Origin: Loxodes magnus
Taxonomy: Eukaryota > Ciliophora > Karyorelictea > Loxodida > Loxodidae
NCBI GenBank assembly: GCA_946699065.1
Contig: CAMPDV010000079.1
Location: 558,001 to 622,000, forward strand
Direction: 5' to 3'
DNA length: 64,000 nucleotides
Shown here: piece after piece, positions 1 through 11,367 of the stretch
Numbering within the stretch: the stretch's first letter is position 1
Layout: each line of letters begins with the position of its first letter
The notes under the pieces: model-generated
Database searches by the model: none
What the model was told of the DNA's origin: nothing
Seen by the model: the letters and a program-made list of their open reading frames with translations, nothing else
Program-made: the position numbers and the translations under genes

Positions 1-1198
1 ATAAGCTATTACCCTGTTACGCTTTGTCTTGCATATGTTTCTTGTACATTCACGATTCTTAAGAAGCATTCTGAAACATAGACAGGTGTTTAGCTTATAA
101 CTTCTATAGCAATGATGACCTTAGAGACTTAACTGATAGGTTAATTAGAAATTATAATGGCTGGCTTAAAAGTATTAGATCTAAATAAAGGATTAGATTC
201 TTTTACAATGATAGGTAGTTCTTGCACATCAGAGTAAATCTATATTATCAAGTTTATTTAACCAGTTCCAAAGAAAAATGCACCTGCTATGATTAATGGA
301 TTTACCACCTGCTTTTTTTCTTCATCCAAAATGATTTCTTAAATCATCCTTTGGTGCTAACTTACTTGGAAACTACATGGCTTTTCTTGGAAAACTGGAT
401 ATTTCACTACTCTGACATTTTTATCGTCACTGAAATCCCAACATTCTAAGTTTGATTCACCGCAGGGATTTTAAACAATATTCTAAGTATGCTAAAGAAC
501 GTCTATTATATACTATTAGCTCAATCCAGATTTTTCAGCGACAACCGGAGCTAATTCTTGGATATTAAGTGGATGAAAACTATTTCTAGGTGGACTACGC
601 TTTTAAGGAGATTTCTTAGGTGTAATAACTTCAAGTTCAATTGGCTTTTCTTTAATCTACTCTTTTTTGGGTGATTAAAAAGTAGCATCATTATCATTTT
701 AGATTGGGACTTAAGTAAAATCTTATTCTCCATTTTTTCTAACTTACTCTTTTGATCTCTTCTTGTAAAGTCCAAGATACTTAAAAACAGCTCCTTTGAA
801 TAAATAGCTTTTAAATCTTAAACATTCCTTTTAGTCAAAAGCAAACCAACAAGAGCAACAAGCGCATATAAAGGTGAAAGGCGTTAATAATAGTAACACT
901 ACCACAACTGTAACAAACTCCTAAGTATCCAGACCACTTTCATTAATATCATAATCATCCCCAGTTCCTGAATAAATGACTTACTATCTTTGCATATGCT
1001 TCCTGAAAAGTATAGGTTACAGATACAATGTCCATCTATGTTACAATAACCATTCAAACATTAAGGATTCTCAGGTAAGCAGCATCCGTAGTTGCAATTA
1101 TAACTATATCCCTTCAATTTATAATCTTAAAGCTAAGCATAAGACAAGCAGAAGAAGCTCAATAGAATAAAAAATTTTGCTGTCAAATTAAATCACAT
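1..1198 (-). CDS. EGF-repeat single-pass membrane protein (3' part outside window)
   Basis: The protein starts with ATG-TGA (Met-Trp) and a clear signal peptide ending near SYAQ (residues 1-22). A Cys-rich EGF/tenascin-like segment follows (CLNGYCNIDGHCIC, then FSGSIC), then an acidic stalk (DDYDINESGLD), one hydrophobic helix (EFVTVVVVLLLL, followed by a Cys cluster) and a long charged cytoplasmic tail still open at the window edge. The EGF part and the membrane helix lie in different frames. They join cleanly if a 17-nt GTAAGT...CAG intron at 968-984 is removed, giving ...CKDRTGDDYD. The domain order suggests a surface receptor or adhesion protein; the tail matches no family I recognise. 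Earlier ATGs in the tail would miss the signal peptide, so 1198 is the preferred start. The C-terminus is not visible. Confidence 0.75.
968..984 (-). other. 17-nt spliceosomal intron
   Basis: It starts GTAAGT and ends TTCAG. Removing it restores one frame from the EGF repeat to the membrane helix; keeping it breaks the frame between two convincing domains. Confidence 0.8.
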
Positions 1199-1596
1199 TT
1201 CTTTATTTAAGCTTTTATGCTTAAGAAATTAACCCAAAAGCCTTTATAAAATAACTCTATTTTTTTATTTAAAGGTATCTTATTTAACATAAAATTGCTT
1301 TTTAAATTGTATCCAAAAATACTTTCCCAATCAAGTTTATAATGTTATAAATTCAAATTATGTCAATGAGACTCATTTTAAAGCTTTCCTCAGTAAGATG
1401 CAAAACTTTTTGGTTCTATTACTAGACATTGTGTTATCATTAACATCTTTCGCTCTTCTTATCTCATTTATTTAAGTAAATCAAAGAAAACAGCATTTTA
1501 AACAATTGTCTTGGCTTATTTGAAATGAACTTAGGTAAGTTAATAAAAGATAATAAAATTGATAATTATTTAAAGAAATAGCATTACTAGATCATT
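1199..1596. other. Intergenic, AT-rich
   Basis: This is the space between the start of the EGF protein and the stop of the PLAC8 gene, both on the minus strand. I see no gene, repeat or RNA motif in it. It probably carries the promoter of the EGF gene and the 3' end of the PLAC8 gene. Confidence 0.4.
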
Positions 1597-2061
1597 TCAA
1601 TTTCCCAGCGAAAGAGGTTTTATCGCTACTTTCATTCTTTTTTTACCGTCTGCTTTTTCTTCTGTTGAATAGTTGCTTTACTCTTCTTACATAGAAGGGA
1701 TTTCTTTACCCTCAACACTTCTGAATTAACTTTCTTTAAATTCTTATAATATAGCACAACAGTGACATAGCATATGAGCACAGCAATCACTTACAAAATT
1801 ACCATGTATCTTATACTTTTTCCTTAGCTTGTTTCTATTCAAAGGGAAGCAGCAAAAAGGTAAAATACAAGTATAACAAGTTCTGCACTTAGCTTTTTTA
1901 GCAGCTTCCTCCTTATCAAATTCTACTCCCGTTTCAAGATCAAGTTGGATAGAATTAGTTAGATATAAGCTAAAGCAAAAACAGCATAAAAAAGAGCAAA
2001 TACACATAGACTTTACCTTATGACAGTGAAACAACTAAAAATTCCATGTAACTGTATCCAT
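1597..2061 (-). CDS. PLAC8-family cysteine-rich protein
   Basis: This 154-residue protein has the PLAC8 layout: an N-terminal aromatic/Cys stretch, a hydrophobic Cys-rich segment (CICSFLCCFCFSLYL), a central CRTCYTC motif, a basic NRNKLRKKYKI segment and the terminal signature DCCAHMLCHCCAILQEFKE, where the Gln is TAA. PLAC8 proteins are small membrane-associated proteins with roles in metal handling, organ size control and exocytosis; the exact role here cannot be read from sequence. The ATG at 2059-2061 gives the WNFQ-FHC beginning typical of the family. The charged C-terminal tail ends at TGA (1597-1599). Confidence 0.8.
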
Positions 2062-2579
2062 TAAATGCTTTAATTATAATCATGCTTTTACTTTCATACC
2101 TATTTAATCATTTAAACAGTAAACTTAATACACTCACCTATTTCCCCTTATGCACATATAAATATCTATATAAGATGGATATTCCAGACTTATATGGTTT
2201 TATAATTAAATAGCTAATAAATTACTCAAATATTCATATTATCTTATATAATAACCATAACATGTATAAGTTCATTTATTAACAGTGTTAGTATAACTAG
2301 AAAAAAGAATCTTTAGAATTATTTAGATACCATAAAATTAGAAAAAAAGACTAGTTTTATAGATCTAAAAAAGGAAAAAAATGAAAAAATTGAAGTTAGA
2401 GATATAAATAATCAATCTTTGATAAAAGAAGAGAGAAAATCACTATTTATATAGTTAGAAGAATGCAAATTAAAAAATAGAGTTATTGCAAATGAAGGGC
2501 ATTGAAGTGAATTAAGTTTATTGGTATAATTTAAGTTTTTAGGTAAATAATAGCATTTAAAATAAAATATCTACAACAT
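2062..2579. other. Gap with a possible short ORF
   Basis: On the plus strand a Lys/Glu-rich frame runs from about 2,290 to a TGA at 2503-2505 (LEKKTSFIDLKKEKNEKIEV and onward). It has coding-like composition but no convincing start, so I do not call a gene. Nothing else is recognised. Confidence 0.3.
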
Positions 2580-4595
2580 TCATTGAGAACTATAATTAGA
2601 CTGCTTGAAATATTCGCTTTATTTAGTCGAGGTTCCATTGAAATTTTGACCTGAAGTTTCTGAATTGTTAAGCAATTTTATAGCATAAATACATTCATTG
2701 CGAACTCCTTGCTTTTCTCTGTTATTTTTACTCTCAACTTCAATACTAGTTTTTATTTACTAGCAGTTCAGTAAAGACAAGAGATAAGTTAGATCAGCTT
2801 TGATTTAATGATTAGTGTTAGTACATTCTAACTGTATGAAACTGTCTTATAACGAATTTACGCTATCATGATATTCTGTTTATGCTCTTTCAAAAAGACT
2901 ATACATGGCAGTGTACCTATCATTCATAGAAGTTTCTTGGTTCAATAATTAGGCTTTTAGATCTGCAATATTCATAAATTTTATTCTATTTCTGTTAGTA
3001 TGATCATTGATAGTTGACATTCTTATTCGCATATTCGTCGTTTTTTTTGGAAAATTGATCAAAGATTTAGGATCATGTTACTCTTCTTCTGATTAGTCTC
3101 AATCTGGAATCTTGAAATTTTGGATTATGTGTTTCCATTGCCATTCCTTTTCCGCTTTTACCAATAACTTGGATACTGCTAAATTACCCCTTGAAGTTTA
3201 TCTTGGTGTTTTCCCATCAATATTTCTACTAAATACATTAGCTCCTGCATCTATCAATATTTAAGCAGTTTTGAAATGACCAGCATGACCTGCTAAATGT
3301 AAGGCCGTTCATTAATGAGTTCCTCCTGGCTTATTTAAGTCAAACATAAGTCCTTTCACTGTTTAGTTATACTAAACAGCTCATACAACTCCTTCATCTT
3401 GTCCTTTTCTACTAGCTAGATGCAGTGGAGTTCAAAGATCTTTATTTTCAGCGTTTGGAAGTGCTCCAGCCTATAATAAAGTTTCAGCAATTATCATACA
3501 CTTTCTAGGGTTTCTAGAAAAAACTGACATTACTAAGTGTAGGGGAGTATTACCTTCTCCATCGGTTAGATTTACGTCAGCTTGATATTTTAGTACAAAG
3601 TCCTTCACTAGTCAAGCTTCAGTTTTAATGGTCGCCATATGTAAAGGAGAACCTAGCGCACCTCCTCCAATATTTATATCAGCACCGTTATCAAGTAAAG
3701 CTTTCGCAGCTGGTAGGTTATCATCTCTAAGAGCCAGACATAATGGAGTATAATTATCCTTATCAAGTTAATTTATATCTGACTTTGCTTTAATTAAGCC
3801 TTCTATAACTCCACAATCACCTTCTTACGCAGCTATATGTAAGGTAGTTCTATTTTTATGGTCTACTCTATCTATTTTAAAAGGTTTTTCAGAATAATGC
3901 TCTAGGAAGGTAATTAAAGTGCATTCCTTTTGTTTATTTTTATGAAGCATTGTGCACAGATTCCTTAAAGATTCTATCATAGCTTCTCCAATATGGCCTT
4001 TCAAAACTCTGGGTAAGGGAGGGTTTGCATATCTAAATCACTCTAAAGAAAATTCTTTCAAGTTAATCAAATTCATAAGTGAAACTGGAAAGCTTGAGAA
4101 CTTATTTCCATGTAGGTGAATAACTCTCAAGTTAATAAGTTCACCTATTTCTACAGGGAGGTATTTAAGCTAATTCTCACATATAATGAGAGTATGCAGT
4201 GTTCTAATTTTGCCGATAGATCCAGGAAGGCAGAATAAATTATTATTTTACAAGGTTATAATTTCTAAGGATAAAAAATCTTGCATATTAGGGGGAAGAG
4301 ACTATAGTTAATTATGGTCTATTCTTAAGCATTTTAGCTTAGAAAGTTGAGTTATTTCACTAGGTAGATTTTCTAGCTTGTTACATCTTAAATCTATACT
4401 TCTTAAGTGAGGTAGAGAGATAAGTACTTCTGCATCCAATGATGCAATCTAGTTATCTCTCAAATCAATGTGTAATAAAGACTCTCTAACATCATGAAGA
4501 ATTTTTTTAGGTAGCGCTTACAATCCAGCTTCTCTTATAACTAATTCACCAGTTGGAGTTAACTCTCCATAATAGACTCTTTCTTCTTTCTTCAT
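2580..4595 (-). CDS. Leucine-rich repeat plus ankyrin repeat protein
   Basis: This 671-residue protein reads as one frame. Residues about 25-215 are leucine-rich repeats (for example LRSIDLRCNKLENLP, LKCLRIDHNQLQSLP, LRVIHLHGNKFSSFP). Residues about 270-520 are six or so ankyrin repeats (TTLHIAAQEGD, TPLCLALRDDN, TPLHLVMS, TPLHLAS, TALHLAGHAG). A charged, partly coiled-coil tail follows to TGA at 2580-2582. Two sense TGA codons sit exactly on the position before the ankyrin T(P/A)LHLA motif (LW-TPLHLA and QW-TALHLA). The domain mix implies a scaffold or signalling adaptor; no catalytic domain is seen. The start codon lies 42 bp from the ATG of a divergent small ORF at 4638. Confidence 0.85.
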
Positions 4596-4637
4596 ATTAT
4601 AACAAGAAAATAATTAAAATTATCAAATATTTTAAAC

Positions 4638-4977
4638 ATGGAAAGCAGTTAGCTAAGCTATCTGCGCTTTTATATCATCAAACCTCTCTTACTCTTATTA
4701 CCTAATCCTAAACTCTTTAAACTGTCTTTTTAAACGCTCTCCCTACTTTTTCCTGTATTTACTATTCATAAATTAGAGTCTAAACTTCTGTAATTTGGCT
4801 CGGATATTATAAGTATAACAAAGTTTAGCTAAGTCCTTCATTGACTAATACTATATAAGCTAAGGTGATTCTAAGTATAAACGTAATTTTCAATCCTAAA
4901 TTAGTTTAGAAGTAACAACATTTGGAGTTAAATCTACTGAAGAGTCTCTAAAAGCACTATTTCTAATCCCTTAGTGA
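4638..4977 (+). CDS. Small hypothetical protein, divergent to the LRR-ankyrin gene
   Basis: The ATG at 4638-4640 opens a basic, Leu/Phe-rich N-terminus (MESSQLSYLRFYIIKP) that could be a mitochondrial or membrane targeting segment. A second coding-like stretch in another frame (LEVTTFGVKSTEESLKALF) ends at TGA 4975-4977. Removing a 22-nt GTAATT...TTAG segment at 4883-4904 joins the two and makes the length a multiple of three, giving about 105 residues. I recognise no family. The intron is an inference from frame only. Confidence 0.35.
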
Positions 4978-5134
4978 ATTTAAGTTTCATTTATGTTATA
5001 GAGCCAAAAGATGTTTTTGATTTCTTAGCCATAGTAAAAAGTAAGAAAAGAAATTATTCTAGAAGAGTATTTTTAAAAAGGATGAAGGAGTTTATAGTAT
5101 AAATGATTGATATCTTTATAATTTAAAATATCAT
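4978..5134. other. Short intergenic segment upstream of p23
   Basis: AT-rich sequence between the small ORF and the p23 start. It presumably contains the p23 promoter; no motif stands out. Confidence 0.35.
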
Positions 5135-5670
5135 ATGGTTGAACCTGTTTCTACTCCTAGTGTCAAATGGGCTTAGTCGAAGGAACTTCTTTTTCTTATT
5201 GTGGAAGCTGCAGATGTTTCTGAGAATAAGGTTAGTCTTACACCCGATGGAACTCTTAAGTTTATGGGTAAAGCACTTAAAAAACAATTTGAGTTGGAAC
5301 TGCATTTGAATGGAGAAGTTGATGTAGAGAAGTCAAAGTGGAAACTAACGGGAAGATATGTTGATTTTAGAATTTAGAAAAAACAATCTGGACCTTTTTG
5401 GAGTAGGCTAACAAAAGAAAATGAGAAGTTTAAATGAATTAGTATAGATTGGAGCAGATGGAAAGATGAAGACTCGGATTAGGAAGATAAAGGATATGGA
5501 AATCTAGATGAAGATTTTGTAAAATCATAATACAGGATAATTTGCCTGGAAATGAAGGATCAAGTGAAGATGAATAAGAAGAACCCAAAGACTTAAACTT
5601 GAATGAGGAATAAAAATAGACAGAACAACCTTAAAATGAAGTTTAGTAGCAAGAGGAAAAGCGAGAATGA
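5135..5670 (+). CDS. p23/Sba1-type HSP90 co-chaperone
   Basis: The 172-residue protein is a CS-domain p23. It begins MVEPVSTPSVKWAQSKELLF and carries the family signature FWSRLTKENEKFKWISIDW, then SRWKDEDSDQE. Tryptophan in KW is encoded by TGA and Gln in WAQ by TAG. The C-terminus is the acidic, disordered tail typical of p23. p23 binds the ATP-bound, closed HSP90 dimer and slows ATP hydrolysis during client maturation in the cytosol and nucleus. A 17-nt intron at 5519-5535 (GTAAAA...ACAG), phase 0, precedes the acidic tail; after it the frame runs to TGA 5668-5670. Total coding length is exactly divisible by three. Confidence 0.9.
5519..5535 (+). other. 17-nt spliceosomal intron in p23
   Basis: GT...AG intron located between the CS domain and the acidic tail. 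Without splicing the downstream frame loses its acidic composition and reaches an early TGA. Confidence 0.8.
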
Positions 5671-6544
5671 GTGTCTTGAGATTTTTGATATACTTTTTAA
5701 TTTAAAGATGGAAATAAAAAAGAAAAAAGGCTTTCATTTTTTTGAGCATTTTGTAAAAGGTAAACATTTTTATTTTCAAAACTAATTTTGATAATAAAAT
5801 TTCTAAGTCCATTATAAAAGCATTAATTTTAAAATAAAGAGAGTATACAAATAATAAATACTAATAATAGTAAATGATACTATCAGTATGTATTTAATAA
5901 AAATGATAGTACCTACAAATGTAGAAATAAAATAATATCTACATTTATTATCAAATATAAATATATCGCATATTTTAAGTCTTCAAGGGATCAATCTAAT
6001 TAAGTGATAGCTATATAATGTGGTAATTTGAGTTAATGCATCCAAATTTAATAATTGGTATAAACTATATAAGGCAATTAAATTTAAAGTTTAGGGTTAA
6101 TATTGATAAAAATAAGATAGAGGCTGACTTATAAATTAGTAAATTAAAACATATTCTATCTTCTAAAAAGGAGAGATAGAAGCTATCTAATAAATACAAT
6201 AACGTAAATATATTTTAAGTTAGAAACTAATAAAATTTTATAGTTTAAAGTGCTTACTATCATATATATAAAGTTAAAGAAAATGCTATGAAAAATGTAT
6301 TTGAGATCCAGTCATATTTTTGTTAGAACTATGCAAGGTATAATCTATAAGGATATTCATTTAAGGAGTATTTACATTATGCAGTTTATAGTTTAAGAGA
6401 GATTTAGTAAAATTTTTAAAGTGACTAATAGAGAACTTTTAAATGATCAGGCTTGTTAAGTTGGTGTAGAATGTAATGTTCTCTATAGTTTAATTAAGTT
6501 AATTAGAGCATTTTTATACTTAATATTTTAAATTTAGAGTGTAC
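5671..6544. other. Gap between convergent genes, possible ORF
   Basis: This is the space between the p23 stop and the NDUFA6-like stop. A plus-strand frame opening at an ATG at 5903 has moderately coding-like composition but meets several TGA codons, the first near 6,004, and shows no family motif. I do not call it a gene. Confidence 0.3.
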
Positions 6545-7039
6545 TCAAAATTCTGGCTAGATTGGATCATAGAAATCTTTCATGAACTCAGATTTATTCT
6601 TGTAGCGAGTATCATCAACTAAGCTAAATCCTCTGTTATCTACTATATTAAAAGGCATAATATAATTCTTATAAGCATGCCAGTAAGTATAATGCCAGGC
6701 TCCTATTCTCAAAGTCTCCCAACCTCTTGTTACGACTCTGTCAAGCATATCCACATTTCTTACATGTTGGTACTTTCTAAAATGAGAAGCTAGATTTATT
6801 CTTGCTTAAACGGCCGTTACTTCAGGAAGAATTTAGAAACTTTAAAGCATATACTACATTCTTCTGCATGCTTCTCTGTAAAGTATTAGAGATTTCTCAT
6901 TTACTTCGGCCAACGTCTCTGAATGGCACTGTTCGTTGTACTCAACAATGAATTCAGGTTTATATTCTATAAAGTTTGCAATTCTTCCAGGATGACCAAC
7001 TGTTGTGAAAAGCCTGCTCCTCAGAGATTTAACTATCAT
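6545..7039 (-). CDS. LYR-motif complex I subunit, NDUFA6 (B14)-like
   Basis: This 164-residue protein has a basic amphipathic N-terminus (MIVKSLRSRLFTT), a LYR motif inside SLILYREACRRM (residues about 53-63), and the helical segment VDMLDRVVTRGWETL that fits NDUFA6. NDUFA6/LYRM6 is an accessory subunit of respiratory complex I that sits on the matrix arm and binds the mitochondrial acyl carrier protein through the LYR region. The C-terminal half (WHYTYWHAYKNYI) is longer than in animals, as is common in ciliates. The stop is TGA 6545-6547. LYR proteins are a superfamily, so another LYRM member is the main alternative. Confidence 0.65.
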
Positions 7040-7048
7040 TTTTATTTA
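7040..7048. promoter_or_regulatory. 9-bp gap between divergent start codons
   Basis: The minus-strand ATG of the LYR subunit (7037-7039) and the plus-strand ATG of the PIGO-like gene (7049-7051) are separated by nine A/T bases. Each 5' UTR and core promoter must overlap the other gene's coding sequence unless one true start is further downstream. Confidence 0.6.
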
Positions 7049-9450
7049 ATGAATTTCTGAATTTTCATTGTAGTTATCTTATTTCAGTTGTATGGACTAT
7101 GACTCTTTAGTGAAGGTCTCTTTCTTACCCGCTATACTATTTCTAACTAAAGTAGCTACGAATCATAAACGAAAGCCTCATATGACTAAATAGGAATTCT
7201 TCTTGTGGATGCATTAAGATTTGATTTTGCTTGGTATGATGATAACTCAAGAGATAATTACACTAATTGGAAAAATTAGCTACCTATATTGCATAAACTA
7301 CTGACTGATTAAAAAAATTACTCATATATGATAACAGCTTAGGCTGATCCGCCGACCTCAACTATGCAAAGACTCAAGGCAATTCTTACAGGATCCTTGC
7401 CAACCTTTATGGATGCTTCCAAGAATTTCAATAGCCCTGCTTTAGAAGAAGATAATTTCGTTTTTAGTCTCAGACGCAAAAACTTAAACATTTCGTTTGT
7501 TGGAGATGATACATGAGTTTCCCTTCTACCTAATGTATTTACAACTAGTTTCCCTTTTGATAGTTTCAATGTTAGAGATTTGCATACAGTCGATAATGGC
7601 GTAATGGAACATTTTATTGAAGAGTTAGGAAAGCCTAATTAGCTGGTAATTGGGCATATGCTAGGAGTAGATCATGTAGGGCATACCTACTATGCAAATC
7701 ATACTTTAATGAGACCTAAGTTACGATAAATAAACCAATTTATTGAGAAAATAGTTTAAAATCTCAGAAATAATTCCCTTCTGATAGTAATGGGAGATCA
7801 TGGAATGACAGAATGGGGTAATCATGGAGGTGTCAGTGAATTAGAAACTAATTCCGTTATATTTGGCTATAGCAAGAATAAACCATTAAGCTTCATTTAG
7901 AACAAATAGTTTCCTCAGCAATTCATGGATTTAAATATAACTTAATAAATTGATATTGTGCCTACCATTTCAATGCTATTAGGAGCTAATATACCCTTTA
8001 ATAATATAGGGGCTATTATTCCTTAACTGTTTGATTTTTAAAGTTAATAAGAACTCGACGAAGCATTTAGAGAAAATACTGATTAAGTTTTTCGTTACCT
8101 TGATTAATACGAGAAGTTTCTATAAGAAAAATTGCCTTTCAGATAGAAGTATGAGGAACTTTAAAAAAAATTTTCTGCGTGAGAAGCTTGAAAATTCATT
8201 AAATGAGTATATACAAAATGTGGAGAAATATGAACTTAATTCAACTATACTTATATGTTCTACGGACTCTTCGTTCTTTCGCTTGGTAATATTTTGATTG
8301 CTTTGCTCAATTTGTTTGAGTGTCAAGTGAAGTTAAGTTTTTTTATCTTCATCCTATCCTTTGGGTTGCTCACTTTGGTCAACTGAAATCAAGTAATGAC
8401 AAATGTAATTATTGCTGTGTTTATAAGCATAATGCTAAAGAGTAGCTTCAAAAACATAAAGATAAATAAAACAGTATTGTTCTTCCATATATTAAGATGC
8501 TGGGCGCTTTTTTCTAACAGTTGGATTGTAAACGAAGGTAATTTGATTATTCAGACTAGGTAATTCGTTTCCTTCTAGTTACTTTCTTACTTGTTCAAGT
8601 TAAAAAGCAAGAAAATTTCTAATGATCACTAGTTTTAAGTGCACTATGTGTCGCTACATCTAGAGCATTTGATATATTTATGCTAAAAGAATGCAAACTT
8701 GCCTGGTGTAAATATACATCAAGCAGCATAATTTGTTATTTAAGCTTAGCAATACTTTCCGCTTTATATATTAGGAAGAGATAGTACTTAAATGGAATTA
8801 ACTTAGGCTTTGTTGGATTTTATTGGCTTATATAGGAGATAGGATAAGCGTAGGAAGTACTTATTGTGAGTATTCCTCGCCTTATTTATACTATTGATAT
8901 AATGGTAAGTGTGCACTAACGCTTCCGAAATTTTCCTTTTTCAATTGGTCCTTCACTTATTTTATTATGTGGATCGGGCAGTCCTATTCTATATCTACTA
9001 ATGGTGACTTAAATTACGTTGTTTTCTAAAGCAAAAATATAAGATTCTTAAGAAAATACGTATTTTATCTACTTAACATGTGCACAATATTACTTTAGTT
9101 TAGGCCATCGAAATGATCCATCAAGTATAGATTTCACTGCTGGATATATTGGATTTTACTACTTCAATATCTATATTAACGGTACTTTGCTATTATTTCA
9201 TACCTTTGCTGTCTTCTTTTTCTACTTTTACTGATGTAAAGATCAAAACAAAATGCACTTAGGCGCTCTGGGTACTTTTCATAGTACTGCTATGCTGATG
9301 ACTGCAATAAATAACTACATACATAGAAGACACCTAATGATGTGGAGTATTTTCGCACCTAAATTCATTTTCGACATAGGGATATTCTCCTTCTGCCAAT
9401 CGGTAGTAGCTATACTTCTATTCATAACAAAATCCTTTAACTTTAAATGA
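7049..9450 (+). CDS. GPI ethanolamine phosphate transferase 3 (PIGO-like)
   Basis: This is about 800 residues of a polytopic ER enzyme that transfers phosphoethanolamine to the third mannose of the GPI anchor. The N-terminal signal-anchor ([20 protein letters not shown]) leads into an alkaline-phosphatase-like lumenal domain: [17 protein letters not shown] (metal Asp), [16 protein letters not shown] (nucleophile Thr), [34 protein letters not shown] and [14 protein letters not shown]. About ten membrane helices follow, ending in the PIGN/PIGO signature [17 protein letters not shown]. Trp in GDDTW is TGA. The frame changes once between about 8,870 and 8,960 (length must be 2 mod 3) and I could not find a tidy 17-nt GT-AG intron there. 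The stop is TGA 9448-9450. Confidence 0.88.
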
Positions 9451-9668
9451 TTTTCTAATAATAAATCCTCTCATTAAAACCCACTAAAAGCTTATCATTT
9501 TACATTATTCTCTCAGTTTAAAAATAGGCAAAATAGATAATAGTGATTGCTAATATAGTGATTAATAAGTCAAGGTAATATAAGATAAATATATTAAATC
9601 CTAAAAAGTTAATGATATAGCAAGGGATTTATAGTATCTTCATAAAGCTAAAGAGAGTTATTTATAAA

Positions 9669-10028
9669 ATGACTTATAGTTAAATATGCAGAAACAATCT
9701 AAATGCAATAGATATAATTTTAATTAAACTATATTATTTAATCCCTATATAGAAGTTAAATTTTAGCTATAATTAAATTCATAAACAATTAAGACATGGC
9801 TATCATATTTAAGTAGGTTGAATAGATAAGTAGTATGATAAAGATGAAGCAATATTTATATGAGATAAGAAATATATTTTTGATCTGCCTATAAAGATGC
9901 CTATTTAAATAATTAATAATGGTAAAGCTTTAGAAAAAGGAATATAAAGAAGTTTAGATAATAGTGAAAGATATCTATTTTATTGGTAAACTAGTAGTTT
10001 GGCAAGAGATAGAGAAAAACTAGATTGA
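9669..10028 (+). CDS. Hypothetical protein, 119 residues
   Basis: An ATG-to-TGA frame with balanced composition: a hydrophobic start, then a charged segment (WIDKQYDKDEAIFIWDKK) and a C-terminus rich in Ser/Arg/Glu. Two internal TGA codons read as Trp. There is no recognised family. It is flanked by about 220-250 bp of very AT-rich sequence on each side that looks non-coding. Support is composition only. Confidence 0.42.
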
Positions 10029-10278
10029 TGTTTAAGATAAATTTAAATATAATATGTTATTTAAATTCAGCTACTTAATTATATATTTCTAACATTTAAC
10101 ATTGACAAGAAATCCTTTGGATATTAAAAGAAGGACTGGAGAGGTTATATGTATATAATTTTGTTTCTAATGGAATTTGTGAGAGAACAACCATGACTAT
10201 TAGATAAATGAAGAATTGGTTATTTACTATTTTATGGCATAAATAAAGTTAAATTAAAATTTATGTAAACAAGTTTAC

Positions 10279-11319
10279 TCAAGAAGACTTTGCTTCAGTT
10301 TTCTTGCTTTCTTTAAGTTTAGCTCTAACCAACGAGTTTATAATTGAAACACAAAATCCCAAAACCATTAGAATGATCAAAGAGTTTCATATTGTGTTTA
10401 ACCATGTTGATGGAGGTGATTTCTCGAAGAGTCTCTTTTTTTATGATTCCATTTGTTGTGAAAACCATCCTTGCATATAGGGCATTTTATCTTCAAGCCA
10501 TTTTAATAGTTGCTCACATTTTCCTTTATTAAAGAGAAGAATAGTAAAAAGTACTTGCAAATGAGCTTTGCATCCTGCTTTGCCAATTCCAGTAGCGAAT
10601 AAAAATGTCCAAAATCCTATTCCAAAGTATCCGCAAGTTAAACCAGCTAAGTCGAAGAGTGGATTAGGAATAGATGCGAAAATTGTAATAGCTAAAAATC
10701 CAAATTTTTGAAGAAACTTTAGAATTATAGCTTTGCACTTTTCAAGGCCAGCGTTTCCTGATTCTAGTTCTGCCACTTTTTCACCAGCTGCCTTTGCTGC
10801 TCGAGCTACAAAATATGGTGGTAATTCACCAATAGCAGTTCCTATTCCCCAGAAAAGAGCTTCCAGTTCCACAGCCCAGAATATATCCATGAATAAAACT
10901 TCTTTTCCAGTAGGTTCGCAAGGAGCGAATGTTTAGAAAGCATAACGATTTGGAAGCATAGTGGGAACATATCCGCAATCTTGACTAGCTAGAGTAATTT
11001 TTGCAATATGAGGGCCTAAATAAAGAACGAAAGTATGTAAACCTGTTCCAAGTCCAATTGAAGAAGCTATTCCAAGTAACATTCACCATCCAGCCCAGGC
11101 TGAAATTATATATGTCTCTTATAGATATGGAATATGTGGTCCATCTATATACGAAGCTACTACAAGAGCGCTTATAACTATAAGAACTAGGATGTTGAGC
11201 TTTCAGTTAGTCTTTTGCATAAGATACACTAAATATTCCTTCGTGATCTAGAACAGAGTTTTAATAGTAAGCAGAGGAGAATTAAACAAGGTGACTTTGG
11301 AATAATGTTCCTCTGCCAT
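10279..11319 (-). CDS. VMP1 (vacuole membrane protein 1) homologue
   Basis: The 346-residue polytopic protein belongs to the VTT/DedA superfamily. Diagnostic blocks are [59 protein letters not shown], and the VTT core [46 protein letters not shown]1 is an ER scramblase needed for autophagosome formation, lipid droplet release and membrane contact sites. The second Trp of the conserved WW is TGA. The ATG at 11317-11319 gives an acidic cytosolic N-terminus (MAEEHYSK); a basic C-terminal tail ends in TGA 10279-10281. No intron is needed. Confidence 0.92.
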
Positions 11320-11367
11320 ATTTGAATACAATAATCTATATAACTTTCCTTAACTTTTGATTAAAAT

